Counted from the first letter of the stretch, positions 1-12,464 are shown. The stretch: DNA of 64,000 nt from Shewanella dokdonensis (GCF_018394335.1 NZ_CP074572.1:3596001-3660000); one strand, 5' to 3'. The notes: a model not told the origin generated them from the sequence alone. A program made the numbers and translations.

Positions 1-2103
<2,103 letters not shown>

Positions 2104-2111
2104 GACGAGTT

Positions 2112-2141
2112 CGGCGGTGTTGCCATCTAGCAACACCGCCG
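2112..2141 (+). terminator. Hairpin after icd
   Basis: A perfect 12-bp inverted repeat (2112-2123 with 2130-2141, 6-nt loop) lies 8 nt after the icd stop. There is no immediate T tract, so it may act as an mRNA 3' stabiliser together with the following terminator. Confidence 0.6.
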
Positions 2142-2156
2142 CCGTTACGCAAAATA

Positions 2157-2180
2157 AAAGGCGGGTGAATACCCGCCTTT
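2157..2180. terminator. Bidirectional intrinsic terminator between icd and cspD
   Basis: AAAGGCGGGT pairs with ACCCGCCTTT across a 4-nt loop. A/T-rich flanks on both sides make it usable for the convergent icd (+) and cspD (-) transcripts. Confidence 0.75.
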
Positions 2181-2198
2181 ATACAATATTTTCAGCTT

Positions 2199-2405
2199 TT
2201 ATTTAGCGGGAGAAATGGACGAGGCATGCATGCCTTTGGGCCCTTTCTCAACCTCAAATTCAACTGGCTGGCCGGCTTTCAGGGTTCGATAGCCATCCAT
2301 ATCAATGGTTGAATAGTGTGCGAATACGTCTTCACCACCTTCATCGGGGCAGATAAACCCGAATCCCTTGGCGTTGTTGAACCACTTAACAGTTCCGCTT
2401 GCCAT
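2199..2405 (-). CDS. cspD: Cold-shock-domain protein CspD
   Basis: 68-residue single cold-shock domain with the RNP1-like motif KGFGFI and the RNP2-like VFAHYS, the single-stranded nucleic-acid binding surface. In E. coli CspD is a stationary-phase inhibitor of DNA replication, and its gene is divergent from clpS-clpA just as here, which is why cspD is chosen over cspA or cspE. A good ribosome site (AAGGAAG) precedes the ATG. The CspD assignment against other Csp paralogues rests mainly on context. Confidence 0.9.
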   Translation of the reverse strand: MASGTVKWFNNAKGFGFICPDEGGEDVFAHYSTIDMDGYRTLKAGQPVEFEVEKGPKGMHASSISPAK

Positions 2406-2756
2406 ACATCTACTTCCTTCTTATGTCTGCATCCAACTAAACTGTCGACACTGATTATGGCCGACTGTTCACCACTCGTTGTACAGGATGTAAGCAGTTA
2501 CATGGGAAGTCAAGTGTTAAGTTAACAAAAAATCAACACCAATTGTGGTTAAACTTTATACCAGACATTACCTCATAAGCTATTGTATTGATCTCAGGGA
2601 TTGAATGCGGCGGTGCGAGGCCATATTTGTCTAATTATGGGCTTAGACAATTTTGTCAAAAGCGCGTTATAGTGAGAGCCGGATCAACTTTATTCCCAAG
2701 CACGCCACTGACCCAAGAAATTGGTATGGGTTATGGACAGAGGCTAATATTGAAGC
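2406..2756. other. cspD-clpS divergent intergenic region
   Basis: 351 bp between divergent starts. It should hold both promoters. A plausible sigma70 site for clpS is TAGACA (2644-2649) and TATAGT (2668-2673) with an 18-bp spacer. Two short ORFs here show no recognisable protein and are not called. No tRNA-like or repeat structure was seen. Confidence 0.4.
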
Positions 2757-3064
2757 ATGAGCAAGAGCGGTCAGATTGAACAGTTGGAAAGTGGCATTGA
2801 GCAGGAGTTGCAGCCACCACCAATGTATAAAGTCATTTTGAATAACGACGACTACACACCAATGGACTTTGTTGTGGACGTTATTCAGTTATTTTTGGTA
2901 AAAATGAACAGGAGGCCACCGACCTGATGTTGATGGTTCATCATCAAGGAAAAGCAGTATGTGGACTATATCCGTTCGGGATTGCTGAGACCAAAGTGGT
3001 TCAGGTAAATCAGTTTGCCAGGCAAAACCAACATCCGTTACTGTGTTCGTTAGAGAAAGCGTGA
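2757..3064 (+). CDS. clpS: ATP-dependent Clp protease adaptor ClpS (frameshifted as sequenced)
   Basis: ClpS binds N-degron substrates and delivers them to ClpAP. The gene starts [11 protein letters not shown] and carries the family core [20 protein letters not shown]. The frame breaks in the T run 2892-2896: adding one T gives [20 protein letters not shown] and reads on through [12 protein letters not shown] to [11 protein letters not shown] and the stop at 3062-3064. The corrected length is 102 residues, normal for ClpS. It lies 30 bp upstream of clpA, its partner. The single-base loss in a homopolymer is most simply a sequence error. Confidence 0.9.
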
Positions 3065-3094
3065 ATAAGCTTATCACTGTGGTTAGGGGTGCGT

Positions 3095-5353
3095 ATGCTG
3101 AACAAAGATTTAGAAGTGACCTTGAACCTGGCGTTTCAGCAGGCCAGGGATGCCCGGCATGAATATATGACTGTTGAGCATCTGTTGTTGGCACTGATCG
3201 ATAACCCCGCAGCACGGGATGCGTTATTGGCCTGTGGTGCCAATATCGACAAGTTAAGAGAAGATGTCGCAGCGTTTATTGCTCAGACTACGCCAGTGAT
3301 CACCGATCCTAGCGATGACCGGGAAACCCAACCAACGCTTGGGTTCCAGCGAGTGTTGCAGCGGGCGGTATTTCATGTGCAGTCATCAGGGCATAATGAA
3401 GTCACCGGTGCCAATGTGCTGGTGGCGATTTTTAGTGAGCAGGAATCTCAGGCGGTTTATCTGCTGCGCCGTTGCGATGTGACTCGCTTGGATGTGGTGA
3501 ACTATCTTTCTCATGGTTTTGCGAAAAACGAAGAGAGCGATAACCGCCCAGCTCAGGAAAATATTGAAGATCAGAGCGAAAATGCAGAAGAGCGCAGTAT
3601 GCTGTCGCAGTTCGCCAGCAATTTGAACGAGTTGGCGCTACAAGGTAAAATTGACCCGCTGATTGGCCGTGATAATGAAATTGAACGGTCGATTCAGATC
3701 CTTTGTCGCCGCCGTAAAAATAATCCATTGTTGGTCGGTGAGGCGGGTGTCGGTAAAACTGCCATTGCCGAAGGGTTAGCCTATCGGATAGTGAATCATG
3801 CCGTTCCCGAAATCATCAAGGATGCTACCGTCTATTCACTAGATATGGGCGCATTACTGGCGGGAACCAAGTATCGTGGCGACTTTGAAAAGCGCTTCAA
3901 GAGCCTACTCAAGGAACTGACTTCCGATCACAACGCAATCCTCTTTATTGATGAAATCCATACCATCATTGGCGCAGGTGCGGCTTCTGGTGGCGTGATG
4001 GATGCGTCTAATCTGCTGAAACCGCTGTTGTCATCTGGCAGCTTGCGCTGTATGGGGTCAACCACTTTCCAGGAATACCAGAGTATTTTCGAGAAAGATC
4101 GCGCATTGGCTCGGCGTTTCCAGAAAGTGGATATTGTTGAGCCGAGCGTGGCTGAAACCACCAAAATTCTTGAAGGGCTGAAATCTCGTTACGAGCAACA
4201 TCACAATGTACGTTACACCCACGCGGCATTGGCCAGCGCTGCCAGATTGTCTGACCGCCACATCAATGATCGCCATCTGCCCGATAAGGCGATTGACGTC
4301 ATCGATGAAGCGGGCGCGCGCATGGCGATGATGCCGCAGAGCCGCCGTAAAAAGACGATTGGTGAACCGGAAATCGAAGCCGTAATTGCCAAAATGGCAC
4401 GTATTCCAGAAAAATCAGTATCTTCTACCGAGAAAGATATGCTGAAAAATCTTGAACGTAACCTAAAAATGGTGGTGTTTGGTCAGGATAAAGCGATTGA
4501 AAGCTTAAGTGCATCGATTCGTCTGGCTCGTAGTGGTCTTGGCAACGATAACCGCCCAGTGGGCAGTTTCCTGTTCGCCGGGCCGACAGGTGTGGGTAAG
4601 ACGGAAGTCACTAACCAGCTAGCCCAATGCCTAGGATTACAACTGGTGCGCTTTGACATGTCGGAATACATGGAAAGCCACACAGTGTCGCGCTTGATTG
4701 GTGCGCCTCCTGGATATGTGGGTTTTGATCAAGGTGGTTTGTTAACCGATGCCGTGATTAAAAATCCGCATTGTGTAGTGCTGCTGGATGAAATCGAAAA
4801 AGCCCATCCGGACATCTATAACTTGTTGTTGCAGGTGATGGATCACGGCACCTTGACTGATAATAATGGCCGTAAGGCTGATTTCCGCCATGTGACATTG
4901 GTGATGACTACCAATGCCGGGGTTCAGGAAACTGTGCGTAAATCTATCGGCTTTAAACAGCAGGATCATAGTTCGGATGCGATGTCTGAAATCAACCGTA
5001 TCTTCTCACCAGAGTTCCGTAACCGTTTGGATGCCATCATCTGGTTCAACAGTCTGGATATGACCATTATCGCTAAGGTGGTGGATAAGTTCCTGGTGGA
5101 ACTGCAGGCACAGTTGGATCAGAAAGGTGTTAGCTTGGAAGTCAGTGACGAAGCCAGAATCCTGTTGGCCGAGAAGGGTTATGACAAGTCCATGGGCGCT
5201 AGACCGATGGCTCGGGTTGTCAAGGATCTGCTTAAACGGCCATTGGCGGATGAGATCCTGTTTGGCAAACTGGAAGCGGGCGGTATTGCCCGTGTCGATG
5301 TCAAAGACGGTGAACTGGATATCCAGATAGATGCTCTGGAAAAAGTCTCATAA
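3095..5353 (+). CDS. clpA: ATP-dependent Clp protease ATP-binding subunit ClpA
   Basis: AAA+ unfoldase that threads substrates into the ClpP peptidase, including those handed over by ClpS. N-terminal Clp-N repeats are followed by two AAA modules: Walker A GEAGVGKTAI near residue 215 with Walker B ILFIDEIHT near 281, and Walker A GPTGVGKTEV near 496 with VVLLDEIEKAHPD. The C-terminal D2-small domain is present. The ATG at 3095 (MLNKDLEVTLN) is preferred over the in-frame GTG at 3089 because AGGGG sits 5 nt before it and the N-terminus then matches the family. The 752 residues are typical. clpP is not in the window. Confidence 0.95.
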   Translation: MLNKDLEVTLNLAFQQARDARHEYMTVEHLLLALIDNPAARDALLACGANIDKLREDVAAFIAQTTPVITDPSDDRETQPTLGFQRVLQRAVFHVQSSGHNEVTGANVLVAIFSEQESQAVYLLRRCDVTRLDVVNYLSHGFAKNEESDNRPAQENIEDQSENAEERSMLSQFASNLNELALQGKIDPLIGRDNEIERSIQILCRRRKNNPLLVGEAGVGKTAIAEGLAYRIVNHAVPEIIKDATVYSLDMGALLAGTKYRGDFEKRFKSLLKELTSDHNAILFIDEIHTIIGAGAASGGVMDASNLLKPLLSSGSLRCMGSTTFQEYQSIFEKDRALARRFQKVDIVEPSVAETTKILEGLKSRYEQHHNVRYTHAALASAARLSDRHINDRHLPDKAIDVIDEAGARMAMMPQSRRKKTIGEPEIEAVIAKMARIPEKSVSSTEKDMLKNLERNLKMVVFGQDKAIESLSASIRLARSGLGNDNRPVGSFLFAGPTGVGKTEVTNQLAQCLGLQLVRFDMSEYMESHTVSRLIGAPPGYVGFDQGGLLTDAVIKNPHCVVLLDEIEKAHPDIYNLLLQVMDHGTLTDNNGRKADFRHVTLVMTTNAGVQETVRKSIGFKQQDHSSDAMSEINRIFSPEFRNRLDAIIWFNSLDMTIIAKVVDKFLVELQAQLDQKGVSLEVSDEARILLAEKGYDKSMGARPMARVVKDLLKRPLADEILFGKLEAGGIARVDVKDGELDIQIDALEKVS

Positions 5354-5370
5354 CATCAACCACAACGCAA

Positions 5371-5396
5371 ATGGCTGCTTATTGCAGCCATTTTTT
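5371..5396 (+). terminator. Intrinsic terminator of clpA
   Basis: ATGGCTGC pairs with GCAGCCAT across a 5-nt loop and is followed by six T residues. Confidence 0.8.
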
Positions 5397-5493
5397 ATGC
5401 AGAAAATCCGGTACATCAGGCAATCGCAGGATAATACCCGCCGAAAACACCTATAGCCATGCTACAGTGCCAGGTTGTCGATGAAGAAGATGA

Positions 5494-5727
<234 letters not shown>

Positions 5728-5767
5728 TTAGCCTGGTAGGTAAAAAACCGCCGTATCATGCCGCAAA

Positions 5768-6502
5768 TTACCGAGAGTGTAAAGGGTCGGTGTCCGGACA
5801 ATCGTTTTTTTGCCAGCCAAGGTCGGTCAAAATTTCATAAGGGCGATAAAGTCGCTTATAGCCCATTTTAGGATGGTTATCTATCTGATATCCCATATAA
5901 AGATACTGTTTGCCCCACTGTTGTCCCAAACGACATTGCTGGAGGATCATCAAGGCTCCAAGGGAACGTTTTGCCATCTCCGGGGCAAAGTAACTGTAAA
6001 CAGCCGATAAGCTGTTTGGCAGGATATCGGTTACAGCAACGCCAACTAACTGTTTATCAAGATAGAGTTCAATGAAATGGGGTGTTATCCATTGGCATTG
6101 CAGAAAATGTTGGTACTGTTCCAGAGTCGGCGGATACATGCTGCCATCATGATGGCGGGCACGAATGTAACGATCATACAGTGCATAATGTGCATCATTG
6201 TAACTGTCGGTAACCTGGACTTCGATATCCCGGTTATGTGCCAGCGTACGTTTCTGACGTTTGGATGGGATAAAGTCCGTCAATGGCACCCGCAACGACT
6301 GGCAGGCGTTACAAGCGGGACAACGCGGCCGGTACACTGCTTCGCCGCTGCGCCGAAATCCCATCGCCAGCAGTCTCTCGTACAGGGGTAACTGTAATAA
6401 CTCCTGTTTGATCACCAGTAATTGTTCCTGACGCTCGGCAAAGTAACTACAGCTGAATGTTGGGGTAATTCCTACCGCAACGGTTTGTGGATCAGAGTTC
6501 AA
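5768..6502 (-). CDS. bpt: Aspartate/glutamate leucyltransferase (arginyltransferase-like) Bpt
   Basis: Transfers leucine from Leu-tRNA to proteins with N-terminal Asp or Glu, creating a destabilising residue read by ClpS. The family Cys cluster is visible as [10 protein letters not shown], with the C-terminal acyltransferase fold ([17 protein letters not shown]). The open frame continues upstream inside aat, but the family N-terminus ([25 protein letters not shown]) begins at a TTG codon at 6502, which has a GAGGT site 5 nt before it. This gives 244 residues and an 11-nt overlap with aat, implying translational coupling. Confidence 0.9.
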   Translation of the reverse strand: MNSDPQTVAVGITPTFSCSYFAERQEQLLVIKQELLQLPLYERLLAMGFRRSGEAVYRPRCPACNACQSLRVPLTDFIPSKRQKRTLAHNRDIEVQVTDSYNDAHYALYDRYIRARHHDGSMYPPTLEQYQHFLQCQWITPHFIELYLDKQLVGVAVTDILPNSLSAVYSYFAPEMAKRSLGALMILQQCRLGQQWGKQYLYMGYQIDNHPKMGYKRLYRPYEILTDLGWQKNDCPDTDPLHSR

Positions 6503-7202
6503 GATGCACCTCACTTGCACTCCAACTTCCTGGCAGCGCGTCACCATCACGATAACGATGAAGTAACGCTAAAAACTGTTTGCGCTCCATCGCTTTAGCC
6601 CCAAGCGACAACAAATAGGGATTCATCACTTGGGCATCAATCAGTTTGTAGCCTTTAGCTAAGGCATGCTGGTGTAAGGCGATAAAAGCCGCTTTTGAGG
6701 CATTGGTTTCTCGGTGGAACATTGATTCACCACAAAATACTTGACCCACATCTAGCCCATATAAGCCACCGATTAGCCGCTCATCTTGCCAGACTTCAAA
6801 AGAATGGGCTCGGCCTAGACGATGTAACTCCTGATAAGCTAAACGAATTTCGCTGGTAATCCAGGTTCCATCCTGCCCTGCGCGAGGCATGGCACAACCG
6901 GCTACCACATCAGCAAACGCGTGGTTGATAGTGATCCGCCATGGTTGTTTTTTGAGGTATTTACGTAGACTTCTGGCAATATTCACACTGCCGGGCGTGA
7001 ATATTGCGCGCGGATCGGGTGACCACCAAAGAATAGGGTCATGCTGGTTAAACCAAGGGAAAATACCTTCGTAATAAGCGTTCAATAATCGTTGTGGATG
7101 CAAGTCACCACCGATGGCCAGCAAACCATTGGGATCCTTCAGCGCCAGTTCAGGAGAAGGAAAGGGATCCAGTGTATTATTAATGAAGGACAGCGAGTTC
7201 AC
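6492..7202 (-). CDS. aat: Leucyl/phenylalanyl-tRNA-protein transferase
   Basis: Adds Leu or Phe to proteins with N-terminal Arg or Lys, marking them for ClpS-ClpAP. The 236 residues match Aat along the whole length: [54 protein letters not shown] and the C-terminal [12 protein letters not shown]. It is the first gene of a leftward pair with bpt, with overlapping ends, and lies near clpS-clpA. That puts two N-degron-generating transferases next to the recognition machinery. Confidence 0.95.
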   Translation of the reverse strand: MNSLSFINNTLDPFPSPELALKDPNGLLAIGGDLHPQRLLNAYYEGIFPWFNQHDPILWWSPDPRAIFTPGSVNIARSLRKYLKKQPWRITINHAFADVVAGCAMPRAGQDGTWITSEIRLAYQELHRLGRAHSFEVWQDERLIGGLYGLDVGQVFCGESMFHRETNASKAAFIALHQHALAKGYKLIDAQVMNPYLLSLGAKAMERKQFLALLHRYRDGDALPGSWSASEVHLEL

Positions 7203-7256
7203 GATTGCGTATTATTGATTAACGGGCTTACCTATTAAATTAGCGGAAATCCGGCT

Positions 7257-7724
7257 ATGTGGAAAACATTATTCAGTGTATTTGTGTTATCTGTGGTGCT
7301 GATAGCCTCAGCACAAGCAGGTTATGATCGTAATCAGGCCGTACCTGTTGAAAAAGTTTTGTATGGCCAGGTGGAATCGGTACGGGATATCACCCAGCAA
7401 CAGCTAGTGGAAGATAAAAACAGCGGCTGGCGTACCTTTGGCGGCGCATTGTTGGGTGGCGTCATTGGCAATCAGTTCGGCAGTGGTCATGGTCGCGATG
7501 TTGCCACGGTATTAGGTGCGATTGTGGGTGCCGGGGTGGGTAACAATAGTGGTCGTGGCAGTTATTATCGCCAAACTCAGTTGATTGAGTTGATGATCCG
7601 TCAGGAAGACAATACGCAGGTGATGATCATCCAAGACAAAGATCCGGGAATGCCATTTAACCCTGGTGATGAAGTCAGGGTGGTTTATCTAACTGGTAGT
7701 GTGCGAGTTGATAAAGCCATGTGA
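7257..7724 (+). CDS. Glycine-zipper 2TM (SlyB/17-kDa antigen-like) envelope protein
   Basis: 155 residues with a clear Sec signal peptide (MWKTLFSVFVLSVVLIASAQA). A glycine-zipper 2TM segment follows near residues 62-100 (GGALLGGVIGNQFGSG..VLGAIVGAGVGN), the pattern of the Rick_17kDa_Anti/SlyB family of outer-membrane-associated proteins. No lipobox cysteine is present at the cleavage site, so it is probably not a lipoprotein. The C-terminal part is a small beta-rich domain. Precise function unknown. It is divergent from aat by 54 bp. Confidence 0.8.
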   Translation: MWKTLFSVFVLSVVLIASAQAGYDRNQAVPVEKVLYGQVESVRDITQQQLVEDKNSGWRTFGGALLGGVIGNQFGSGHGRDVATVLGAIVGAGVGNNSGRGSYYRQTQLIELMIRQEDNTQVMIIQDKDPGMPFNPGDEVRVVYLTGSVRVDKAM

Positions 7725-7728
7725 AACG

Positions 7729-7752
7729 AAAAGGCGCCGGAAGACGCCTTTT
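7729..7752. terminator. Bidirectional terminator
   Basis: AAAAGGCG pairs with CGCCTTTT across an 8-nt loop, between the convergent glycine-zipper gene and the small gene at 7771-8103. Confidence 0.75.
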
Positions 7753-7770
7753 ACCGAATAATCGCTTGGG

Positions 7771-8103
7771 TTAGAAACCACGCGGTAACTGGTTACTCGG
7801 GTTGGCTGCAAGCTTCTCGCGCCAAATTTCTTTAGGCGTCTTACCACCATGATTGGCTGTGGCTTTAGCCTTTTTGACCGATTTAGCCACTGTTTTAGTC
7901 GGCGCGACTGTAGTGGTCAGGTTTTCTGCTGTTGTTGCGGCATTTGGCTCTAGCAGCTGTTCTAGTTCGCTAAAGCGTAAAGACTTTCCGCCATCAATTT
8001 TGTACCAACTGCCACTTTGTTCGATAATGATTTTCTTGCCTTCTTTGGCGCTGAGCTGAGCTTCCAGCTGGCTGATTACCTCTTCTTTAGTCAGTGTTGT
8101 CAT
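7771..8103 (-). CDS. Small hypothetical protein
   Basis: 110 residues from the ATG at 8103 (MTTLTKEEVISQLEAQLSAK). An upstream in-frame ATG at 8226 would add 41 residues of unlikely composition with no ribosome site. The N-terminal half looks like a compact domain (KKIIIEQSGSWYKIDGGKSLRFSELEQLL by segments). A Thr/Ala/Lys-rich linker follows, then a tail KTPKEIWREKLAANPSNQ. No signal peptide or membrane segment is visible. I do not recognise the family. The basic linker is compatible with nucleic-acid binding, but that is only inference. Confidence 0.65.
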   Translation of the reverse strand: MTTLTKEEVISQLEAQLSAKEGKKIIIEQSGSWYKIDGGKSLRFSELEQLLEPNAATTAENLTTTVAPTKTVAKSVKKAKATANHGGKTPKEIWREKLAANPSNQLPRGF

Positions 8104-8309
8104 CGCTTTAATCCGTATTATTTCTGTGGTGACTTTGTCTTGTAGGGTTAATTTTATCGGGCAAATTCTGCAATTGTCCAATTTTGCGGCGGAAATTGTT
8201 GGAATGATTGTGTTTTTTGTCGGCATAGCCCTATTTGCAGTAAACGCAAGCGCCGCAATTCCAGCGCTTGTGTTACCATCAACGGCAGTTCATAGCATTG
8301 GATAACAGT

Positions 8310-9062
8310 ATGCAGCGAGCAGAATTACAAGCGTATTTGCAGGCATTTTTGCAGGTTGATAAGTTCCGGGATTACGCCCCCAATGGCCTACAGGTGGAAG
8401 GAAAGGCGCAGATAAAGCGAATTGTGACTGGGGTGACGGCTTGCCAGCCGTTAATTGATGCTGCCATAGCTTATCAAGCGGATGTGTTGTTAGTGCATCA
8501 TGGTTTTTTCTGGAAAAACGAGCCTCAGGTGTTGGTGGGCATGAAACAGCGGCGTATCAAAGCCTTATTAGCACACGATATGAATCTGTTCGCCTATCAT
8601 TTGCCGCTAGATGCACACCCAGACGTGGGCAATAATGCCAGATTAGCACATCAGTTGGCGCTACAGGATGCTCGGCCGGTAACCGATTCACCACAAGAGT
8701 TGCTGTGGCGAGGACAGTTGCCACAGCGCATGTCTGCCGAAGGTTTTGCTGAATGGATAACTAAGCAACTTGGGCGTGAGCCATTGCATCTACCTGCCGT
8801 AGGTGACGTTATCCAGACGGTAGCTTGGTGCACTGGTGGTGCTCAGGATTATATCGATCAGGCCAGTGCACTCGGTGTTGATGCGTTTATCAGTGGTGAG
8901 GCTTCGGAACGGACGTTTCATAGTGCAGCAGAGCAGGGCGTCCATTACTATGCCGCGGGGCATCACGCCACTGAACGCTATGGCATTCAGGCACTCGGAG
9001 AACACTTGGCGCAGCAGTTTGGTTTGGAACACAAATTTGTTGATATTGATAATCCAGTTTAG
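8310..9062 (+). CDS. Nif3-like dinuclear metal-centre protein (YbgI family)
   Basis: 250 residues of the Nif3/YbgI family. The metal-ligand motifs are visible: LVHHGFFW, AYHLPLDAHPDVGNN and the C-terminal GEASERTFHSAAEQG..YAAGHHATERYG. E. coli YbgI forms a hexameric ring with a di-metal site. The biochemical role is not settled; it is often annotated, without firm proof, as a GTP cyclohydrolase I type 2 homologue. The ATG at 8310 (MQRAELQAYL) fits the family better than the upstream in-frame codon at 8268. Confidence 0.9.
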   Translation: MQRAELQAYLQAFLQVDKFRDYAPNGLQVEGKAQIKRIVTGVTACQPLIDAAIAYQADVLLVHHGFFWKNEPQVLVGMKQRRIKALLAHDMNLFAYHLPLDAHPDVGNNARLAHQLALQDARPVTDSPQELLWRGQLPQRMSAEGFAEWITKQLGREPLHLPAVGDVIQTVAWCTGGAQDYIDQASALGVDAFISGEASERTFHSAAEQGVHYYAAGHHATERYGIQALGEHLAQQFGLEHKFVDIDNPV

Positions 9063-9111
9063 AACTGTATGTTTGAATGATATAAGTTGAATAATAAAAA
9101 TGAAGTAATGA

Positions 9112-9135
9112 AAAAGGCCGCAGATGCGGCCTTTT
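9112..9135. terminator. Bidirectional terminator
   Basis: AAAAGGCCGC pairs with GCGGCCTTTT between the convergent Nif3-like gene and metG. Confidence 0.75.
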
Positions 9136-9156
9136 CAGTAGATAACGCGAAGTGAT

Positions 9157-11181
9157 TTACTTCACTCGCATTCCCGGTTGTGCGCCTGCATGTGGTTCCA
9201 AGATCCATAAATCTTTACCGCCAGGGCCCGCAGCCAGCACCATGCCTTCAGACATGCCAAACCGCATTTTACGCGGAGCCAGATTGGCAACCATCACCGT
9301 GAGCTTACCTACCAGATCTTCTGGATTATAGGCGGATTTTATACCGGCAAATACCTGACGGGTTTCTCCACCAATATCCAGTTGTAACTTCAGCAATTTG
9401 TCTGCTTCCGGCACGAGTTCAGCGTGTTTGATCAAGGCAATCCGCAAATCAATTTTGGCAAAATCATCATAAGTGATTTCAGCACTGATTGGCTCTACTG
9501 GTGCTGCGGCGGGTGGTGTGGCCGCCGTTGTCTGTAGATTTTCTTTAGAGGCTTCAACCATGGCTTGCACTTTATCCATTTCTACGCGTTGCATCATAGG
9601 TTTAAATGGATTGATAACATGCCCGGCAAGATCCTGACTTAAGCCGTCCCAAGTGAGCTCCAACGCTAGAAACGCTTCCACATCGGTCGCCAGTCGTGGC
9701 AGCACAGGTTTCAAGAAAGTGCTGAGAATACGGAACAGATTGATAGCGTTTGAACATACTTCGTGAGCGCGGCTCAAAGTCTCGTCCGCTTTCACCAACT
9801 GCCAAGGCGCCTCTTCGGCTACGTAAGCATTGGCTAAATCTGCCAGCGCCATAATTTCGCGGATGGCTTTGCTGTACTCTCGATTTTCATACAGCTCAGC
9901 AATCACCTCGGCTTTCGCCAGAAAGGTATTTTGCAGTGACTTATCGCTAACGGCGGCCAGCTTGCCATCAAAGCGTTTAGTGATAAATCCTGCGGTGCGG
10001 CTGGCAAGGTTCACCAGCTTGCCGACCAAATCTGAGTTCACCCGGCTGACGAAATCTTCCAGGTTGAGGTCGAGATCGTCAATGCCATTGGAGAGCTTCG
10101 CGGCGTAGTAATAACGCAGGTATTCTGGATCTAAATGTTCCAGATAAGTACGTGCTTTGATGAATGTCCCTTTGGACTTGGACATCTTCGCGCCATTCAC
10201 TGTCACATAACCGTGGGTGAATACGCTGTTTGGCTGCCGATAACCACTGCCATAAAGCATTGCCGGCCAGAACAAACTGTGGAAGTAAACGATGTCTTTG
10301 CCGATGAAATGATACACTTCCGCGGTGGAGTCTTTGCCCCAGAACTCATTAAAATCCAACTCTGGACGCTTGTCGCAGAGGTTTTTAAACGAGCCCATAT
10401 AGCCGATAGGCGCATCCAGCCACACGTAGAAATATTTACCGGGTGCGTCGGGAATTTCAAAGCCGAAATAAGGCGCATCGCGGCTGATATCCCACTGTTG
10501 CAGCCCTTGTTCAAACCACTCATTCAGCTTGTTGGCGATTTCGGTTTGCAGCGAGCCAGAACGTGTCCAGCTTTTCAGCATGGTCTCAAAGGCGGGCAAG
10601 TCGAAGAAGAAATGCTCAGATTCCTTCAGAATTGGGGTCGCACCAGACACGGCAGAACGTGGATTAATTAGCTCGGTTGGGCTGTAAGTGGCACCACAGT
10701 TATCACAGTTATCGCCATATTGGCCTTCCGCTTTACACTTCGGACAGGTGCCTTTGACAAAACGGTCAGGCAGGAACATCTGCTTTTCTGGGTCATAAAG
10801 TTGGCTAATCGTGCGCTGTTTGATGTAACCGTTGGCGCGCAGCTTTAGGTAAATTTCATTAGCAATTTCATGATTTTCCGGGCTGTGAGTGCTGTGGTAG
10901 TTATCATAACTGATATTAAACCCGGCAAAGTCCGCTTGATGCTCCTGACTTACTTCCGCAATCATCTGTTCCGGTGTCATCCCCATCTGCTGGGCCTTGA
11001 GCATGATGGGCGTACCATGCGCATCATCGGCGCAAATGTAGTAGCACTCATGACCACGAAGTTTCTGAAAGCGTGACCAAATATCGGTTTGGATATGCTC
11101 CAGCATATGTCCCAAATGAATGGAACCGTTGGCGTAAGGTAAAGCACTGGTAACGAGGATCTTGCGTTTCGAATCTGACAT
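9157..11181 (-). CDS. metG: Methionyl-tRNA synthetase
   Basis: Charges tRNA-Met. Class I synthetase of 674 residues. The HIGH-type motif is IHLGHML near residue 20, a zinc knuckle [18 protein letters not shown] lies near 146, and the KMSKS loop is AKMSKSKG near residue 328. The C-terminal EMAP-II-like tRNA-binding domain (from about 570, [10 protein letters not shown] to the end) gives the dimerising MetG1 form. An Ala/Pro-rich linker precedes that domain. It is divergent from apbC, the same arrangement as metG/mrp in E. coli. Confidence 0.97.
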   Translation of the reverse strand: MSDSKRKILVTSALPYANGSIHLGHMLEHIQTDIWSRFQKLRGHECYYICADDAHGTPIMLKAQQMGMTPEQMIAEVSQEHQADFAGFNISYDNYHSTHSPENHEIANEIYLKLRANGYIKQRTISQLYDPEKQMFLPDRFVKGTCPKCKAEGQYGDNCDNCGATYSPTELINPRSAVSGATPILKESEHFFFDLPAFETMLKSWTRSGSLQTEIANKLNEWFEQGLQQWDISRDAPYFGFEIPDAPGKYFYVWLDAPIGYMGSFKNLCDKRPELDFNEFWGKDSTAEVYHFIGKDIVYFHSLFWPAMLYGSGYRQPNSVFTHGYVTVNGAKMSKSKGTFIKARTYLEHLDPEYLRYYYAAKLSNGIDDLDLNLEDFVSRVNSDLVGKLVNLASRTAGFITKRFDGKLAAVSDKSLQNTFLAKAEVIAELYENREYSKAIREIMALADLANAYVAEEAPWQLVKADETLSRAHEVCSNAINLFRILSTFLKPVLPRLATDVEAFLALELTWDGLSQDLAGHVINPFKPMMQRVEMDKVQAMVEASKENLQTTAATPPAAAPVEPISAEITYDDFAKIDLRIALIKHAELVPEADKLLKLQLDIGGETRQVFAGIKSAYNPEDLVGKLTVMVANLAPRKMRFGMSEGMVLAAGPGGKDLWILEPHAGAQPGMRVK

Positions 11182-11342
11182 CTTGTTTCTGATCTGTTTA
11201 AGGCCCTAAAAATAATGGCCTAGATACTAACCGATCCCTCGGCTATTTTCATCATGGTGTGAACTGGATGAAGTAAATCTATTCCAAATCAGCGGATAAT
11301 ATCTGGTACACTTGGTCAACTTTATCTGAAGGGGATTATATT

Positions 11343-12458
11343 TTGTCTTCTGCATCTCAGGACTATCGTCTCAATGACGAACTTCTTGGTCCAGTACTTG
11401 CCACACTTAATGCTTATCAGGATCCATACCTTAAACAAGGTCTGGTAGACGCAGGCTGTGTTACCAAACTGGCCATGAATGGTACACAACTGCAACTCGG
11501 ATTGGTTTATCCATATCCTTGTGAAACCCAATACCGTGACACCGTCATGACGCTGACTCAGGCGTTAGCCAAGATTGATGGCATTGACGAGGTTGAAGCT
11601 GAGATGGACTTTAAAGTGAAGTCTTACTCTGCTACTGGCAATATCCCGCCAATTCCGAATGTGAAACAAGTGATTGCGGTGGCCTCTGGTAAGGGCGGTG
11701 TGGGTAAGTCTACCACTTCGGTGAATCTAGCGCTGGCGCTGGCAGCAGAAGGTGCCAATGTCGGTATTCTGGACGCCGATATCTACGGCCCTTCCGTTCC
11801 TATGATGTTAGGTGTTACCGATTTCCGACCGCTGTCACCTGATGGCAAGTATATGACCTGCGCCAATGCTCACGGCATCAGTGCCCAGAGTATCGGATTC
11901 TTGCTAACCGATGATCAGGCCGCGGTATGGCGTGGCCCAATGGCAGCGGGTGCGCTGTTGCAATTGGTGAATGAGTCTTTGTGGCAAGATCTGGATTATC
12001 TGGTTATCGATTTGCCACCAGGCACAGGTGATATCCAACTGACATTGTCACAGAAAGTGCCCGTGAGCGGCGCCGTGATTGTGACTACCCCGCAAGATAT
12101 TGCCTTGGCGGATGCGCAAAAGGGCATATCCATGTTTGAAAAGGTCAATATTCCAGTGCTTGGCGTGGTAGAAAACATGAGTTTTTACCTGTGCCCAGAG
12201 TGCGGTCATAAGGAGTATCCGTTTGGTAGCGACGGCGGTGCTCGCATCGCGCAGCGCTATAATGTGCCGTTGTTGGGCGCACTGCCTCTGAACGGCAATA
12301 TTCGGGAAAATATGGACCAGGGGATACCGACAGTTGTGGCTGATGCCGACGGCGAAGTGGCTGCTATCTATCGCGATATTGCGCGCAAAGTAGCCGCATC
12401 ATTGGCGTTGCAGCAGCAACAAAGTACGGTTTCTATTGCGATTTCTGAGGAAGAATAA
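11343..12458 (+). CDS. apbC: Iron-sulfur cluster carrier protein ApbC/Mrp
   Basis: P-loop ATPase that binds and transfers Fe-S clusters. An N-terminal MIP18-like DUF59 domain (about residues 1-95) is followed by the deviant Walker A SGKGGVGKSTT near residue 116 and the cluster-binding CxxC (CPECG) near 283. It starts at TTG (LSSASQDYRLND) with AGGGG about 8 nt upstream; no ATG gives the family N-terminus. 371 residues is normal. It faces metG across about 160 bp. Confidence 0.93.
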   Translation: MSSASQDYRLNDELLGPVLATLNAYQDPYLKQGLVDAGCVTKLAMNGTQLQLGLVYPYPCETQYRDTVMTLTQALAKIDGIDEVEAEMDFKVKSYSATGNIPPIPNVKQVIAVASGKGGVGKSTTSVNLALALAAEGANVGILDADIYGPSVPMMLGVTDFRPLSPDGKYMTCANAHGISAQSIGFLLTDDQAAVWRGPMAAGALLQLVNESLWQDLDYLVIDLPPGTGDIQLTLSQKVPVSGAVIVTTPQDIALADAQKGISMFEKVNIPVLGVVENMSFYLCPECGHKEYPFGSDGGARIAQRYNVPLLGALPLNGNIRENMDQGIPTVVADADGEVAAIYRDIARKVAASLALQQQQSTVSIAISEEE

Positions 12459-12464
12459 AGCAGA

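Noticed and set aside
2316..2779. Two short forward ORFs between cspD and clpS
   Set aside because: Composition and lack of a ribosome site or recognisable motif; one overlaps cspD antisense and the other runs into clpS. Treated as chance.
5354..5493. Possible tRNA between clpA and infA, where E. coli has a serine tRNA
   Set aside because: No cloverleaf or TTCGA-type T-loop could be found; only the clpA terminator is present.
10135..10671. 178-codon ORF antisense to metG
   Set aside because: It lies wholly inside metG, whose protein is unambiguous. The long antisense frame is a codon-bias shadow.
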